From Tectiglobus sp965223355 (GTDB lineage Bacteria > Pseudomonadota > Alphaproteobacteria > Rhizobiales > Hyphomicrobiaceae), in the NCBI GenBank assembly GCA_965223355.1, contig CBDCWE010000003.1, positions 1,550,001 to 1,614,000 on the forward strand: 64,000 bases of DNA, in the 5' to 3' direction. The notes below the pieces were generated by a model. It saw only the letters and a program-made list of their open reading frames with translations, was not told where the DNA came from and did no database searches. Both the position numbers and the translations under genes were made by a program. How positions within the stretch are numbered: the first letter of the stretch is position 1; every line of letters begins with the position of its first letter. This document shows, one piece after another, positions 31,431 through 41,198 of this stretch.

Positions 31431-32012
31431 AACGGATGCCATAGCGCCGACACTCTCATGGCCGAAAACTCAAAGAGCCGCCTTGACGGCGGCTCCGTGA
31501 GATAGTCGGGCCGATCAGCCCTGCTGCCTCATTCGGCAGGCGGTTCTTCAGCTCGAAATCGGAGGCTGCTCCAACATCCCGCTGGCGAACGATGGCTGTA
31601 CCGACACGTTCTTCCCACTAGACATAGGATCACCTCCTTTCGGTTGTTACAATCTGGTCGAACGATGTCATATTCGCAGGAGGTTGCCAAGTCGGAATTG
31701 TTCCGCCGATCCCCATGCGCTTCGCACACGGCCGCTTTGCACACGGCGATTTTGGCGTCACCGCCGATGTCCGGGATCGGCCGCTGTGGCGACAAGCCAG
31801 ATGATCGCCACTTGAGAGATGAGCAACCTGCGCTTTGTCGGCAGCGGAATGTTTCCGAATAAGGCCGGGTTGGTCGATCGCCCGTCAGACTGCGCTCGAA
31901 CCATCCCGCTCATCGCAGCCGGTAAGCCCGGCAACGTTGCCATCGCCGCCATCGTGCGCGAACCGGTGATCACCGCGAATGCGCTGCTGCGCGACACCCG
32001 AACATCGCCACC
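31431..32012. other. Degenerate intergenic region with a faint palindromic-element remnant
   Basis: No coding frame is convincing. Around 31801-31876 there is GATCGCCACTTGAGAGATGAGCAACCTG and a G/C-rich remainder that resembles a decayed copy of the palindromic element (the GATCGCCACTTTAGAGGCGAGCAACTT segment), and CAACCTTTCTGCC-like sequence recurs just before copy G. The rest shows nothing recognised. Confidence 0.4.
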
Positions 32013-32152
32013 TAGAGCAACTTTCTGCCTTTATTCGGAATCGGAACGATCCCGAACAAAGGCAGAAAGTTGCTCGCCTCTAAAGTGGCGATCATCTTTG
32101 TGCTTTAAGTTGGAACCGCAATAGCGGTTCCAACTTAAAGCACGATGATCTA
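32013..32152 (-). repeat. Palindromic element, copy G (inverted orientation)
   Basis: TAGAGCAAC to GATGATCTA, the reverse of copy A. Both hairpins are present; the hairpin 2 arm is CTTTATTCGG paired with CCGAACAAAG, a single-side change. Confidence 0.93.
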
Positions 32153-32284
32153 ATACCAGCCCGCATAAATATCGACCCGCTTCATGGGTCCTGGCGGCTC
32201 ACTCGGGCAGGCGCGGCCGCCGGCAGCCCATGATAGTGTGTCAATTCATAGCTGGGTCATGGCTGGATCATAGCTGGGGCGGCC

Positions 32285-33751
32285 CTAATGGACCATCTTG
32301 GGCTTCTCGCCGGGCACGGGGCTTGCCTGGAACGTGCCGCGCGCAATCACCGCATCGCGCCCGCCGTAGCGTTCGACCAGATCCCGTTGGTCAGCCTTCG
32401 CGCGTGCTTCGACCTCGGCCGGATCGCAGATCTTCAGGAGTTCGCGATGCAGATCACGCCGCACGTCTGCATAACCCGGGTCCTGTCCCAAGTCGCGTGC
32501 TTCTTGCGGATCGGCTTCAAGGTCATAGAGCTCCGGATGATCGAAGCCGGCATAGAAATTGTACTTCCATTTGCCCTTGCGAACCATGAAGCCGGCACTG
32601 ACCGCGCCCATGGCGTGATATTCGCTGAAGACGACGCGTTCAGGTGCGTCGGGAGCATTGGCCGTCGCGATCAATGACTGGCCAGGGCGGGGCTCACCGC
32701 GTTGGTCGTCGCCGACGCCGAGCGCCTGCAGGATCGTCGCGTATCCATCGACCAGCGACACCGGCGTTGCACAGACATGGCCTTCGGGGATGTCCGGCCC
32801 GGCCGCGATCATCGGGATCGCGACGCTTTCCTCGAACATGTTGGATTTGCCCCACATGCCGCGCGCGCCAAGGTTTTCGCCATGATCGGAGACGTAGATG
32901 ACGCGGGTCGTTGCGGCAAGTCCGGTTTCCTCCAGCGTCGCGAGAATGCGCCCGACGTTGTGGTCGACAAACGAACAGAGCGCATAATAGCAGGCGATGC
33001 CGAGTTTGCGGGTGTCAGCGGTGAAATGGCTGTCGTCGTTGGTCGACTGACGCAATGCCTGGAACCACGGATGATATGTCTTGTCGTCACCGAAATCCTT
33101 CGGCGATGGCATCGCGTCGACGTCGTAAAGGTCGAGAAACTGCGGCCGTGCGATCAGTGGATAGTGCGGGCAGACGTGCGAGGAAAACAGCATCCAGGGC
33201 CTGTCACTGTGCGCGGCGGCTCGCTCACGCAGCCATTGGCAGGTGCGTTCGGTGATCTCGCAGTCATACCGTTGATAGGACGAATCGCCCGGCCCGATCT
33301 CGGTTGCAAAGCGGCTCTTCGACGGTGGCGGCGCGATCGGGTCCTTGATCGCCTGGCGCAGCGCACCGACGCCGTCGACCACGTTGAGTGGAATGATCAT
33401 CTGTTCAAAGCCGCACGGATCGCTCGCGAAGCGATAATGCAGCTTGCCGATCGACTGGCAGGTGTGTCCGGCCGCCATCAATCGGTGGCCCCAGGCTTCC
33501 ACGGCGCCTTCATAGGGGTGCGCGTTCGTCCAGTAACCAATTTCGTTGACATATCGGCCGGTGGCAAAGCTCGCGCGGGCCGGCACGCAGATTGGCGAGT
33601 TGGTATAGGCGTTTGCAAACCGGGTGCCACGTTGCGCCAGTTTGTCCAGATGCGGGGTTTTGACGATTGGGTGGCCGGCACAGCTGAGCGCCCGCGCCTG
33701 GTGCTCGTCCGACATGATCAAAAGCAGGTTGGTCGGTTTCAGATCCGCCAT
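32285..33751 (-). CDS. Sulfatase-superfamily hydrolase (choline-sulfatase-like)
   Basis: 488 residues. It starts LLLIMSDEHQARALSC (first metal-site Asp) and has the signature SPICVPARASFATGR, whose Cys lies in a CxPAR motif for formylglycine. VIYVSDHGENLGARGMWGK carries the second metal residues. The pattern TPVSLVDGYATILQALG and YHAMGAVSAGFMVRKGKWKYNFY with a Pro/Glu-rich C-terminus resembles choline sulfatases and related small-molecule sulfatases. No signal peptide is seen, so it is likely cytoplasmic. The next gene upstream is a carbamoylase-like hydrolase on the same strand, 38 bp away. Confidence 0.88.
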   Translation of the reverse strand: MADLKPTNLLLIMSDEHQARALSCAGHPIVKTPHLDKLAQRGTRFANAYTNSPICVPARASFATGRYVNEIGYWTNAHPYEGAVEAWGHRLMAAGHTCQSIGKLHYRFASDPCGFEQMIIPLNVVDGVGALRQAIKDPIAPPPSKSRFATEIGPGDSSYQRYDCEITERTCQWLRERAAAHSDRPWMLFSSHVCPHYPLIARPQFLDLYDVDAMPSPKDFGDDKTYHPWFQALRQSTNDDSHFTADTRKLGIACYYALCSFVDHNVGRILATLEETGLAATTRVIYVSDHGENLGARGMWGKSNMFEESVAIPMIAAGPDIPEGHVCATPVSLVDGYATILQALGVGDDQRGEPRPGQSLIATANAPDAPERVVFSEYHAMGAVSAGFMVRKGKWKYNFYAGFDHPELYDLEADPQEARDLGQDPGYADVRRDLHRELLKICDPAEVEARAKADQRDLVERYGGRDAVIARGTFQASPVPGEKPKMVH

Positions 33752-33789
33752 CGCGTGCTGCCTCTTGGCTTGGGGCCTCGCATGGGCCT

Positions 33790-34716
33790 TTAATCAGGAA
33801 CCTTGACACCGGTTTGGGAGGTGATCAGTCCGTAATGCTCGGTGCGCCGGTGCTTGGCAAAGTTGAAAATCGTTTCCTTGCCGAACTTGGTCGCATCGAG
33901 ATCGCAGTCGGCAACGATCAGTTCGTCATTCTCGGTTTTGGATTCGGCGACGATCGTCCCGCTCGGGTCGACAATGCAACTCGCACCGAACAGCGGATGA
34001 CCGTCCTCGACACCGGCCTTGGCAACCGCCACCACCCAGGTCGAATTCTGATAGGCGCCGGCCTGCAGCGAAAGCTTGTGGTGGAAGATGCGCTGCGCCG
34101 GATCTTCATCCTGGCTGAGCGAATTCGTCGCCGGCGTATTGAAGCCGAGCACGATCATCTCCACACCCTGCAAACCCATCACCCGGTAGGTCTCGGGCCA
34201 CCGCCGGTCATTGCAAATACACATGCCGAAGATGCCGTCCAGCATCCGGAATACCGGAAATCCGAGATTGCCGGGCAAGAAATAACGCTTCTCCAGGTGT
34301 TGATGGGTGCGGTCCGGATCATAGTCGGCATGGCCCGGCAGGTGGACTTTGCGATACTTGCCGACGATCGTGCTGTCGCGGTCAACGAGGATGGCGGTAT
34401 TGTAGTGTTCACCTTGCGGTGTCAGTTCGGCGTAGCCGAGCGATAGTGCCATGCCGTGCGCCTTGGCCCGGTCGAACAGCGGCTGCGTTGCCGGCCCCGG
34501 CATTTCGCGTTCGAACCACTGGTCGGCTTCGCCGTTGTCCTCATAATACCAGCGCGGGAAAAACGTCGTTAGTCCGAGCTCGGTGAAGACGACGAGATCG
34601 CACCTTTGATCGGCCGCCTTATCCAACATCCGCAGCATGCGCGCGACCACACTCTCGCGGCTGTCGGCCTTCTGGATCGGCCCCATTTGGGCAGCTCCGA
34701 CACGGACGTTTCGCAT
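33790..34716 (-). CDS. Carbon-nitrogen hydrolase, N-carbamoyl-D-amino-acid hydrolase-like
   Basis: 308 residues, near the 304 of known D-carbamoylases. The nitrilase-superfamily catalytic triad is visible: Glu in VVFTELGLTTFFPRWYY, Lys in GKYRKVHLPGH and Cys in GMCICNDRRWPETYRVMG. TTFFPRW, QHLEKRYF-PGNLGFPV and ICNDRRWPE closely follow agrobacterial D-carbamoylase, which converts N-carbamoyl-D-amino acids to D-amino acids, CO2 and ammonia. No hydantoinase or racemase is nearby, so the physiological substrate could be another carbamoyl or amide compound. Confidence 0.88.
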   Translation of the reverse strand: MRNVRVGAAQMGPIQKADSRESVVARMLRMLDKAADQRCDLVVFTELGLTTFFPRWYYEDNGEADQWFEREMPGPATQPLFDRAKAHGMALSLGYAELTPQGEHYNTAILVDRDSTIVGKYRKVHLPGHADYDPDRTHQHLEKRYFLPGNLGFPVFRMLDGIFGMCICNDRRWPETYRVMGLQGVEMIVLGFNTPATNSLSQDEDPAQRIFHHKLSLQAGAYQNSTWVVAVAKAGVEDGHPLFGASCIVDPSGTIVAESKTENDELIVADCDLDATKFGKETIFNFAKHRRTEHYGLITSQTGVKVPD

Positions 34717-34782
34717 GGCTTTGATCTCCGGCTATAGTTGGCGCGATCGCTTTTCGCTGCTGTCTTGAGAGGACATGACACA

Positions 34783-36102
34783 ATGGCGCGCGCGCCCAAG
34801 AAAATCCACCTGGCACAGTTTCTGTGTCACGGCCCGACCTATCACAGCCACGCCATGTGGCGCCATCCCCGGACCCTTGCCGCCGGCTACGACTGGCGCC
34901 GACCCGAGATCTATGAGCATATTGCCAAGACCTGCGAGCGTGGCAAGTTCGACATGGTGTTTTTCGCCGACCTCAACTACATCTCCGATTCGTTTAAGGG
35001 CACACTTGAGCCAGCGCTGAAATTCGCTTCGCAAGCCCCAGAGCACGACCCGATGCCGCTGCTCACCTGGCTTGGCGCGGTGACCAAACGCATTGGTCTT
35101 GCTTCGACCTTCTCGGTCTCGAACCAGCACCCGTTCTACGCGGCACGGATGTGGGCAACCATCGATCACTTGACGTCGGGGCGCGCCGGCTGGAACGTCG
35201 TCTCGTCGATCAATCACAATCAGGCCGCCAACTATGGCACCGAGCGTGAGCCCACCGACCGGCGCTATGAGCGCGCGCACGAATACTACGAGGTTTGCCG
35301 CAAGCTCTGGGACAGCTGGGAGCCGGACGCGCTGGTCATGGACCCGCAAACGCCACTGTTCGCCGATCCGGCCAAGGTCCACCGCATCGATCATGACGGC
35401 ACGTTCTTTCGCTCACGCGGACCCCTGAACGTGACGCCGTCGCCGCAAAACGGGCCTGTTATCCTGCAGGCCGGGACCTCTCCCAAAGGCCGCGACTTCG
35501 CCGCCAGATACGCCGAGGGCATTTTTGCCATTCAGCCGCAACAGGACGAGGCCAAGAGATACCGCGACGATATTCGCGCCCGCGTTGGCGAGCTCGGCCG
35601 CGATCCCGACGACTGCAAGCTGTTGTTCGGCGCCCAGGTGATCATTGGCGAAAGCGAGCAAGAAGCCCAGGACAAGTGGGCCGAGCACAACGGCCTGGTC
35701 GAACCTGAGGCCGGCATGACGATCTTGTCCGCCCATCTCGACTTCGATCTTTCGCGACTGCCACCGGATTCGATCATGGAAGACCACGAGCAGCCCGAGT
35801 TGCAGCGCATGCGGACCCGCTATCGTACTGACGACGGGCGCCGCCTGACGGTCGCAGACGTCGCGCGCAACCACGGCCAGAGTGTATCTCTGCCCCAGTT
35901 CGTCGGCACCCGCCAAAGCGTCACCGACAAGCTGCTTGCGTTCATCGATCATGTCGGCGGTGACGGTTTCATGCTCACGCCGATCTACAATCCCGGCGCA
36001 ATCGAGGAGTTTGTCGACCACATCGTCCCGGAACTGCAGCGTCGCGGGCGCTTCAGAAAGCGATATTCAGGGACGACGCTGCGCGCGCACTTGCGCGGGT
36101 AG
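34783..36102 (+). CDS. LLM-class flavin-dependent monooxygenase (NtaA/SnaA/DszA-like)
   Basis: 439 residues from ATG 34783 with GAGAGGA upstream; the ORF is open 15 codons earlier. The N-terminus KKIHLAQFLCHGP and TYHSHAMWRHP followed by FDMVFFADLNYI, and the centre SSINHNQAANYG with GRAGWNVVSS, are typical of the nitrilotriacetate/dibenzothiophene sulfone/pristinamycin monooxygenase group of class C flavin monooxygenases. They use reduced FMN from a separate reductase to oxidise a small organic substrate and often act in S- or N-compound breakdown, fitting the neighbouring sulfatases. The reductase partner is not in the window. It is divergent from the carbamoylase gene by 66 bp. Confidence 0.87.
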   Translation: MARAPKKIHLAQFLCHGPTYHSHAMWRHPRTLAAGYDWRRPEIYEHIAKTCERGKFDMVFFADLNYISDSFKGTLEPALKFASQAPEHDPMPLLTWLGAVTKRIGLASTFSVSNQHPFYAARMWATIDHLTSGRAGWNVVSSINHNQAANYGTEREPTDRRYERAHEYYEVCRKLWDSWEPDALVMDPQTPLFADPAKVHRIDHDGTFFRSRGPLNVTPSPQNGPVILQAGTSPKGRDFAARYAEGIFAIQPQQDEAKRYRDDIRARVGELGRDPDDCKLLFGAQVIIGESEQEAQDKWAEHNGLVEPEAGMTILSAHLDFDLSRLPPDSIMEDHEQPELQRMRTRYRTDDGRRLTVADVARNHGQSVSLPQFVGTRQSVTDKLLAFIDHVGGDGFMLTPIYNPGAIEEFVDHIVPELQRRGRFRKRYSGTTLRAHLRG

Positions 36103-36109
36103 CCCGCCT

Positions 36110-36452
36110 CGCCAGCGCCTTCAAACCGAGTTTCGAAGATGCGACCACAAAGATCCGCCGGCGTCGCATGCGGGCAGCTCTTCGGCGCCCGCGAGCGCAT
36201 CTCGAACCACCGCGCATCGCCGCTGTCACGACGACGCTTCAGAACGTAGAACGTCTGACGCGAAATCCCCCGCCCTGCGCACAACTCGTCAACCGTAAAC
36301 AGGCCGCTGTCATAGTCCCGAAACAACGCGATACACTCCTCCACCCGATTGCTCTCCCTGAAAGGCATCACCCGAATCTCCCCACTGAAGATCCAAGCTT
36401 GACCTGTCAGGCATCAACCCGGTCTATTCTGTCCGACATCAGCCCGGTTTGT
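36110..36452 (-). pseudogene. IS481-family element fragment (N-terminal transposase and IS end)
   Basis: MPFRESNRVEECIALF then LFTVDELCAGRGISRQTFYVLKRRRDS is the N-terminal helix-turn-helix of an IS481-type transposase, running from 36371 leftwards to about 36110, where similarity stops before the catalytic domain. Upstream, 36402-36452 contains two TGTCxGxCATCAxCCCGGT repeats typical of an IS481 end. The catalytic part is missing. Confidence 0.7.
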
Positions 36453-36531
36453 ACCGCAACTGCCACTACTCCCCCCCCGCCACTGGCATCTGATACTTTG
36501 CTTTGGTAGATATTGGCTAATTGGAGGGGAG

Positions 36532-36966
36532 ATGTTCAGAGGATCATGTGCATGCGGGTCGCTTCGCTACGAAATCGACAGCCAGTTGATTGGGCCCCTA
36601 ACGTATTGCCACTGCTGGCGATGTCGGAAGCAATCTGGTTCCAGCTTTGGAACCACGGCCAGTATTCCAAAGGGTAGCTTTTCCATTGTTGCAGGAGAAC
36701 AGTTTGTGCGCCATTGGGAATCCAGTCCCGGTGTACGCAGATACTTCACAAGTTGCTGCGGCTCGCCAATTTGGAAAGAAGATGACCTGGATGGCGTTGA
36801 GCTCGGCTTTCGGTTGGGAACGTTGGATGATGCTCCTAACGAAATGGCGCAGATGCATTTCCACACGGGCTCAAAGGCACCTTGGGTGAAAATCACCGAT
36901 GATCTGCAGCAGGAGAATGGAGGCGTTCCGTTCGGCGGTCGAGATCCCGACGATGATCTCCAATGA
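36532..36966 (+). CDS. GFA-family zinc protein
   Basis: 144 residues. The zinc-binding Cys pattern of the GFA (glutathione-dependent formaldehyde-activating)/CENP-V fold is complete: GSCACGSLRY, YCHCWRCRKQSGSSFGT and YFTSCCGSPIW. The name of the family overstates what is known: apart from the formaldehyde enzyme, most members have no assigned activity. It stands alone, 157 bp downstream of the IS481 fragment. Confidence 0.85.
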   Translation: MFRGSCACGSLRYEIDSQLIGPLTYCHCWRCRKQSGSSFGTTASIPKGSFSIVAGEQFVRHWESSPGVRRYFTSCCGSPIWKEDDLDGVELGFRLGTLDDAPNEMAQMHFHTGSKAPWVKITDDLQQENGGVPFGGRDPDDDLQ

Positions 36967-37194
36967 CCGTTGCGGGTCATCCGCAGTTGTAGCGGCTTGA
37001 GCATATCGCTTCCGCTTACCGCTCAGCTTCAAGCATGATAGGCTCGAAACGAGCTTGAGTCACTTTGGGCCACTTGCGGAAGTCGTCCTTGCTCCTGACG
37101 CCATAAAGTCAGCAACTTTTTGCTAGGCTATTGCCGTGATGGTTGGATGCTTGGCATCACTGATGATGGCGTGAGTTTGTTTGGTAGGCCTGAG

Positions 37195-37590
37195 ATGAGA
37201 AAGACAATCGCTCCCCCAGCATTCAAGCACTTCCCAGACGAGTGGCATCTATCGCCGGCATTGGATACCGGTGAATTTGTATTTTTTTCTGGAGTCACGG
37301 GCTGTCGACCTGACTACTCGGTTGCTTGCGATCCGGAAACTCAATTTCGTGACGCATTTCAGTTTCTTGGCGAAACTCTGAGCGCCACCGGCCTCTCATT
37401 CGAGGACATCGTCGAGATGACAACCTATCACGTCGATTTGCGAAAGAATCTGGATGCTTTTGTGCGAACCAAAGACGAGCACATTCACGCACCCTATCCA
37501 GCGTGGTCGGCAATCGGAACGACCGAACTGATCACGGAAGGTACGCTCGTCGAAATCAAAGTCATATGTCGGCGTCCCGACAAGGCGTAG
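37195..37590 (+). CDS. RidA/YjgF-family protein lacking the usual catalytic Arg
   Basis: 131 residues from ATG 37195 (AGG six bases upstream); ATGs further upstream give an unconvincing N-terminus. It has the trimeric RidA fold pattern: FVFFSGVTGCRPDYS, then QFRDAFQFLGETLSATGLSFEDIVEMTTYHVDL. In RidA the substrate-binding Arg follows a Phe-Pro-Ala motif; here the corresponding site reads YPAWSAIG with Trp. Without it, imine/enamine deaminase activity is doubtful and it is closer to the Rid subfamilies of unknown function. Confidence 0.8.
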   Translation: MRKTIAPPAFKHFPDEWHLSPALDTGEFVFFSGVTGCRPDYSVACDPETQFRDAFQFLGETLSATGLSFEDIVEMTTYHVDLRKNLDAFVRTKDEHIHAPYPAWSAIGTTELITEGTLVEIKVICRRPDKA

Positions 37591-37597
37591 ACTTCCG

Positions 37598-38121
37598 CCG
37601 TGGGTCACCAGGGCCTGAAAGCGGCGGCCGCCAAAGTTCTCGGGGCCTGCATTCAACGCTGCCGTGTCCACTTCATGCGCACCGCGCTCAGCAGTGTCGG
37701 CAAGAACGACAAGTCCATCGCGATCGCAGCACTCAGGACAGCTTTCGATGTCGCCAGCCTCGGGGCTGCAAAGGAACAATGGGGCAAGCTGATCGAGGCG
37801 TTCACGCCGCGCCGTGCCAAGCGCGCCGAATTGATGGTAAGCGCCGAGGACGATGTGCTCGCCTAGAAGTCCTTGCCGAGGCCGCACTGGCAACAGATCC
37901 ACGCCACCAACCCACTGGAGCGATTGAACAACGAGATCAAACGGCGCACCAACGTGGTCGCCATCTTCTCCAACGAGGCTACCGTCATGCGGCTGGTTGG
38001 CGCTCTGATGCTTGAGCAAAACGACGCGTGGGCCGTCACACGGTGCGACATGAGCCTGGAAACCGTCCGCGACGTCTGCCAAGATGCAAGCATGGATGCC
38101 GCACAGATCGCATCCCTTTGA
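37598..38121 (+). pseudogene. IS256-family transposase, C-terminal fragment with a nonsense codon
   Basis: The frame from about 37598 reads HQGLKAAAAKVLGACIQRCRVHFMRT and, after TAG 37864-37866, continues in frame as KSLPRPHWQQIHATNPLERLNNEIKRRT (the IS256 C-terminal signature). The first half of the transposase and both inverted repeats are missing. The amber codon sits in the normal VLAY(M/F) position and is a simple inactivating mutation. Confidence 0.8.
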
Positions 38122-38299
38122 ACCGGCCGAGATCAAAGCCGAAGAGCCCGATTTACACCACCTCCCGGGACGCTGTCGAAAGTTCCAGTCGATTTTCATA
38201 AGAAAGAGTGCGCCAGTTCCATGCGCTGCCATGTGTTTGACGCATCCAATTGTGTTTAAACTGAACCGTTTGGGCACTGGAAGAGGAAAGAAAAGTTAG

Positions 38300-40369
38300 A
38301 TGGCCGCTGACACACGACCTACCGTTGAGGCTCCCGACGATGATCCGTACCTTTGGCTGGAGGAAATTGAAGGGCGTGCGGCACTAGACTGGATAGATCG
38401 CCAAAATGCCCGGACGCTGGCAAAATTTGGCAGCAATGCGTGGCGCAACGACAGGACACTCCTAACAAAGCTATTCGATCGACCGGAGAACATCCCATAC
38501 ATCCGTCGCCACGGCGATCTGTTGTTCAATTTCTGGCAGGATGCAGCCAATCCCAGAGGGGTTTGGCGAAGCACAACACTTGAAGGCTATCGCTCCGACC
38601 GGCCGGATTGGTCGGTGCTCCTCGACATGGATGCATTCGCTGGCGAGGAGAATAAGGACTGGGTCTGGGGGGGCGCGACGGTTCTCCAAGGGTCGCATGA
38701 TCGGGCGATTGTTAGACTGTCCATCGGCGGTAGCGATTCGGTCGAGTTGCGCGAGTTTAATCTGTCGAGCCACTCTTTCCAGCCGAACGGTTTCGTATTT
38801 CCAATTGCGAAGAGTTATGCCGCATGGCTTGACCAGGACACACTGCTGCTCATGAGTCCGTTTGGCGAAGGCATGGCCACACAGTCCGGATACTCACGCA
38901 CAATCCGACTCTGGCAAAGGGAAACGGATGACGAGCATCTACCTGTCATTTGTGAAGTGCCGGAACAGTATATGGTAGTCTGGGCGACGGTTGTTCCCAA
39001 TCGCGATCTTGAGACGATCTGGTTTGTTGCGATGCCATCGTTTTTTGAGCACGAGTACTGGATCGGCGACCGAACTGGAGCCAAGGTCAAGCTCGATCTT
39101 CCCCGTGATGTCGATGCCGAGTTTCAGAAGGATACACTGCTTGTGCGCTTGCGCAGTGAGTGGTGCATCGGGGATATCGAGCATGCCGCCGGTTCCCTGC
39201 TGGCTATTGACTGTGAAGCTTTTCTCGGAGGTGATCGAAACTTCACTGCTCTCTTCACTCCTGGCGCGCGACGCGTGCTCGAGGGCTGGACTTGGGCCGG
39301 CGGCGACCTGATATTATCTGTGCTTGATGACTTGCGGCCAACCTTTGAGTTGGTGAAGTCAGGAGAGGCGCGGGCAACCAAACTGTCTGGCCTTCCAGAT
39401 TTGGGCGTCGTGCATTTGGGACGCTTCGATGCGAGTGCGGAGGAAAGTGATGGGGCGCTATTGGCGAGTGCGGAGGACCCACTTACGCCGCCTATGCTGA
39501 TGTTGCGGTCAGCGGACAGCGATGCATGGGAGATTCTGAAGCAGGCTCCGCCGGCATTCAATGCAACAGGACTTGAGTGTAGCCGGTACGAAGCAGTTTC
39601 AGCGGACGGCGAGCGCATCCCGTATATTCAGATTGGTCCGAAAGGACCAGCAACCGGTGACGCGCCCGTCCACCTCTTTGGTTATGGCGGTTTCGAAGCA
39701 TCGGTTCTGCCGAACTATCGGATCGGGGTCGGCAAGCTGTGGCTAGAGCGTGGCGGCACCAGCGTGGTTGCCAACATTCGCGGCGGGGGTGAGTTCGGTC
39801 CACGCTGGCACGAAGCTGGTCGCCGGGAAGGCAAGCGCCTGTCACACGATGATTTTGCAGCTGTCGCGGCAGACCTCGTCAAGCGGGGAGTGACCTGTCC
39901 TCAACGCATCGCAGCAGAGGGCGGTTCGAATGGAGGAATTTTGATATCGAATATGTTCGTCCGTTATCCCGAGCGCTTTGGCGCACTCTTTTGCACCATC
40001 CCACTGATTGATATGCGTCGTTATAGTAAGTTGCTTGCGGGTGCGAGCTGGATTGCCGAGTACGGTGATCCGGACATTGGAGATGACTGGGCATTCTTGC
40101 AGACCGATTCCGCTTATCACCAAGCGCAACCGCCAGAGCCGGGAGTGTCCTATCCTTCATTGCTACTAGCAACGACCCGGCAGGATGATCGTGTGCATCC
40201 GGGCCATGCCCGCAAGATGGCAGCTAAACTGCAAGCAATGGGCCACGGCGCCTATTTCTATGAACCGGCCGCAGGTGGCCACGGATACGGTAAAGACAAC
40301 AGTGAAAGGGCGGCATTCCTTGCGTTGGGCTTTCAATTTCTGCGCAATGGTATCAATTGGAGTGATTGA
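38300..40369 (+). CDS. Prolyl oligopeptidase family serine peptidase (S9)
   Basis: 689 residues. An N-terminal beta-propeller region precedes an alpha/beta-hydrolase domain. The catalytic Ser is in AAEGGSNGGILISN, the Asp in TTRQDDRVHPGHARKMA and the His in AGGHGYGKDNS. It cleaves short peptides after proline or a related residue. No signal peptide is seen, so it should be cytoplasmic. It is flanked by IS fragments on both sides and is AT-richer than average, so it may have moved with them. Confidence 0.88.
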   Translation: MAADTRPTVEAPDDDPYLWLEEIEGRAALDWIDRQNARTLAKFGSNAWRNDRTLLTKLFDRPENIPYIRRHGDLLFNFWQDAANPRGVWRSTTLEGYRSDRPDWSVLLDMDAFAGEENKDWVWGGATVLQGSHDRAIVRLSIGGSDSVELREFNLSSHSFQPNGFVFPIAKSYAAWLDQDTLLLMSPFGEGMATQSGYSRTIRLWQRETDDEHLPVICEVPEQYMVVWATVVPNRDLETIWFVAMPSFFEHEYWIGDRTGAKVKLDLPRDVDAEFQKDTLLVRLRSEWCIGDIEHAAGSLLAIDCEAFLGGDRNFTALFTPGARRVLEGWTWAGGDLILSVLDDLRPTFELVKSGEARATKLSGLPDLGVVHLGRFDASAEESDGALLASAEDPLTPPMLMLRSADSDAWEILKQAPPAFNATGLECSRYEAVSADGERIPYIQIGPKGPATGDAPVHLFGYGGFEASVLPNYRIGVGKLWLERGGTSVVANIRGGGEFGPRWHEAGRREGKRLSHDDFAAVAADLVKRGVTCPQRIAAEGGSNGGILISNMFVRYPERFGALFCTIPLIDMRRYSKLLAGASWIAEYGDPDIGDDWAFLQTDSAYHQAQPPEPGVSYPSLLLATTRQDDRVHPGHARKMAAKLQAMGHGAYFYEPAAGGHGYGKDNSERAAFLALGFQFLRNGINWSD

Positions 40370-40441
40370 GTATCGGTTGGTCGACTGTTCCGTTGCTGCC
40401 AGTGGAGTCCCAAAGGTTGGCAAATCGGTGAATCTGTCGAC

Positions 40442-40925
40442 ATGAAGACAGACATTACTGTGACGTGCAAGGAGCGCGTCGAGGTTGAAGCTCTTAACCG
40501 CGAACCGTAACACGCCGGCCAAGGTCGTCTGGCGCGCTCAAATTGTGCTGGCAACAGCAGACGGCGAGACGGTCAAAGGCATTTGTCGACTGCCGGGCAA
40601 ATCGAAACCGTGCGTTTGGCGCTGGCAGGAGCGCTTGGCCGAACAAGGTGTCGCCGGCCTCCAGCGCGACAAGACGAGGCCGCCAGGGCGCAAGCCAATC
40701 AGCAACGCCAAGAAGGCCTGCGGATTGACGCGCACGCTCACAGAGCACTCTCCCTATGCGACGCACTGGTCGGTGCGCGGGATGGCAAAGGCGGAAAGTC
40801 TCGGTCCATCAAGCATCAAGCGGATCTGGGACGAAGCCGGCCTCAAGCCGCATCTCGTCAAGACGTTCAAAGTTTCGAACGATCCCGAGTTCGAAGAAAA
40901 AGTCATCAATGTCGTCGGTCTTAAC
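40442..40925 (+). pseudogene. IS630-family transposase fragment
   Basis: A start at 40442 (KTDITVTCKERVEVEAL) ends early at a TAA, and after a frame change the family signatures continue from about 40500 (NTPAKVVWRAQIVLATADGE, WRWQERLAEQGVAGLQRDKTRP, SIKRIWDEAGLKPHLVKTFKVSNDPEFEEKV). Similarity ends at about 40920 with VVGL; the catalytic half is absent. It is broken both by frameshift and by truncation. Confidence 0.75.
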
Positions 40926-41198
40926 AACGTTCGAAACCGTCTTCTCCGAATCCATATTCTTGCTATGATCCGTCATGGCGGTGCTCCTCTCACTTGACTG
41001 ATCTGTTTCGTTACGAACCACTCAAGACCGAGCCGCCGAGCGCGCCGCTTCAAAATATCTTCTGCGAAAAATTCTGTACGTTATTTGAGGGGAGGTTATA
41101 TAAAGCAATGTGGATAACTTCGTATTTCATATGTAAGGCGAAGTTCGGGATTAATTTAATGTGTATTGGGATAGCAAATAATTTAACTTGCTCGTTCG
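40926..41198. other. Junction region after the IS630 fragment; 5' fragment of an unknown minus-strand gene
   Basis: On the minus strand a start with GAGGAG at 40979-40966 gives MTDHSKNMDSEKTVSN before joining the IS630 remnant, as if a small gene were cut off here. The adjacent 41000-41198 is AT-rich with a possible 56-codon plus-strand ORF (ATG 41108, GGGGAGG upstream). Nothing is recognised. Confidence 0.35.

Noticed and set aside
32702..33793. 363-codon plus-strand ORF opposite the second sulfatase
   Set aside because: Antisense to a gene with a complete sulfatase signature; no family pattern of its own.
37864..37866. In-frame TAG in the IS256 fragment as a recoded codon
   Set aside because: The gene is truncated at its 5' end and the codon lies at an ordinary Tyr position; simple decay explains it.
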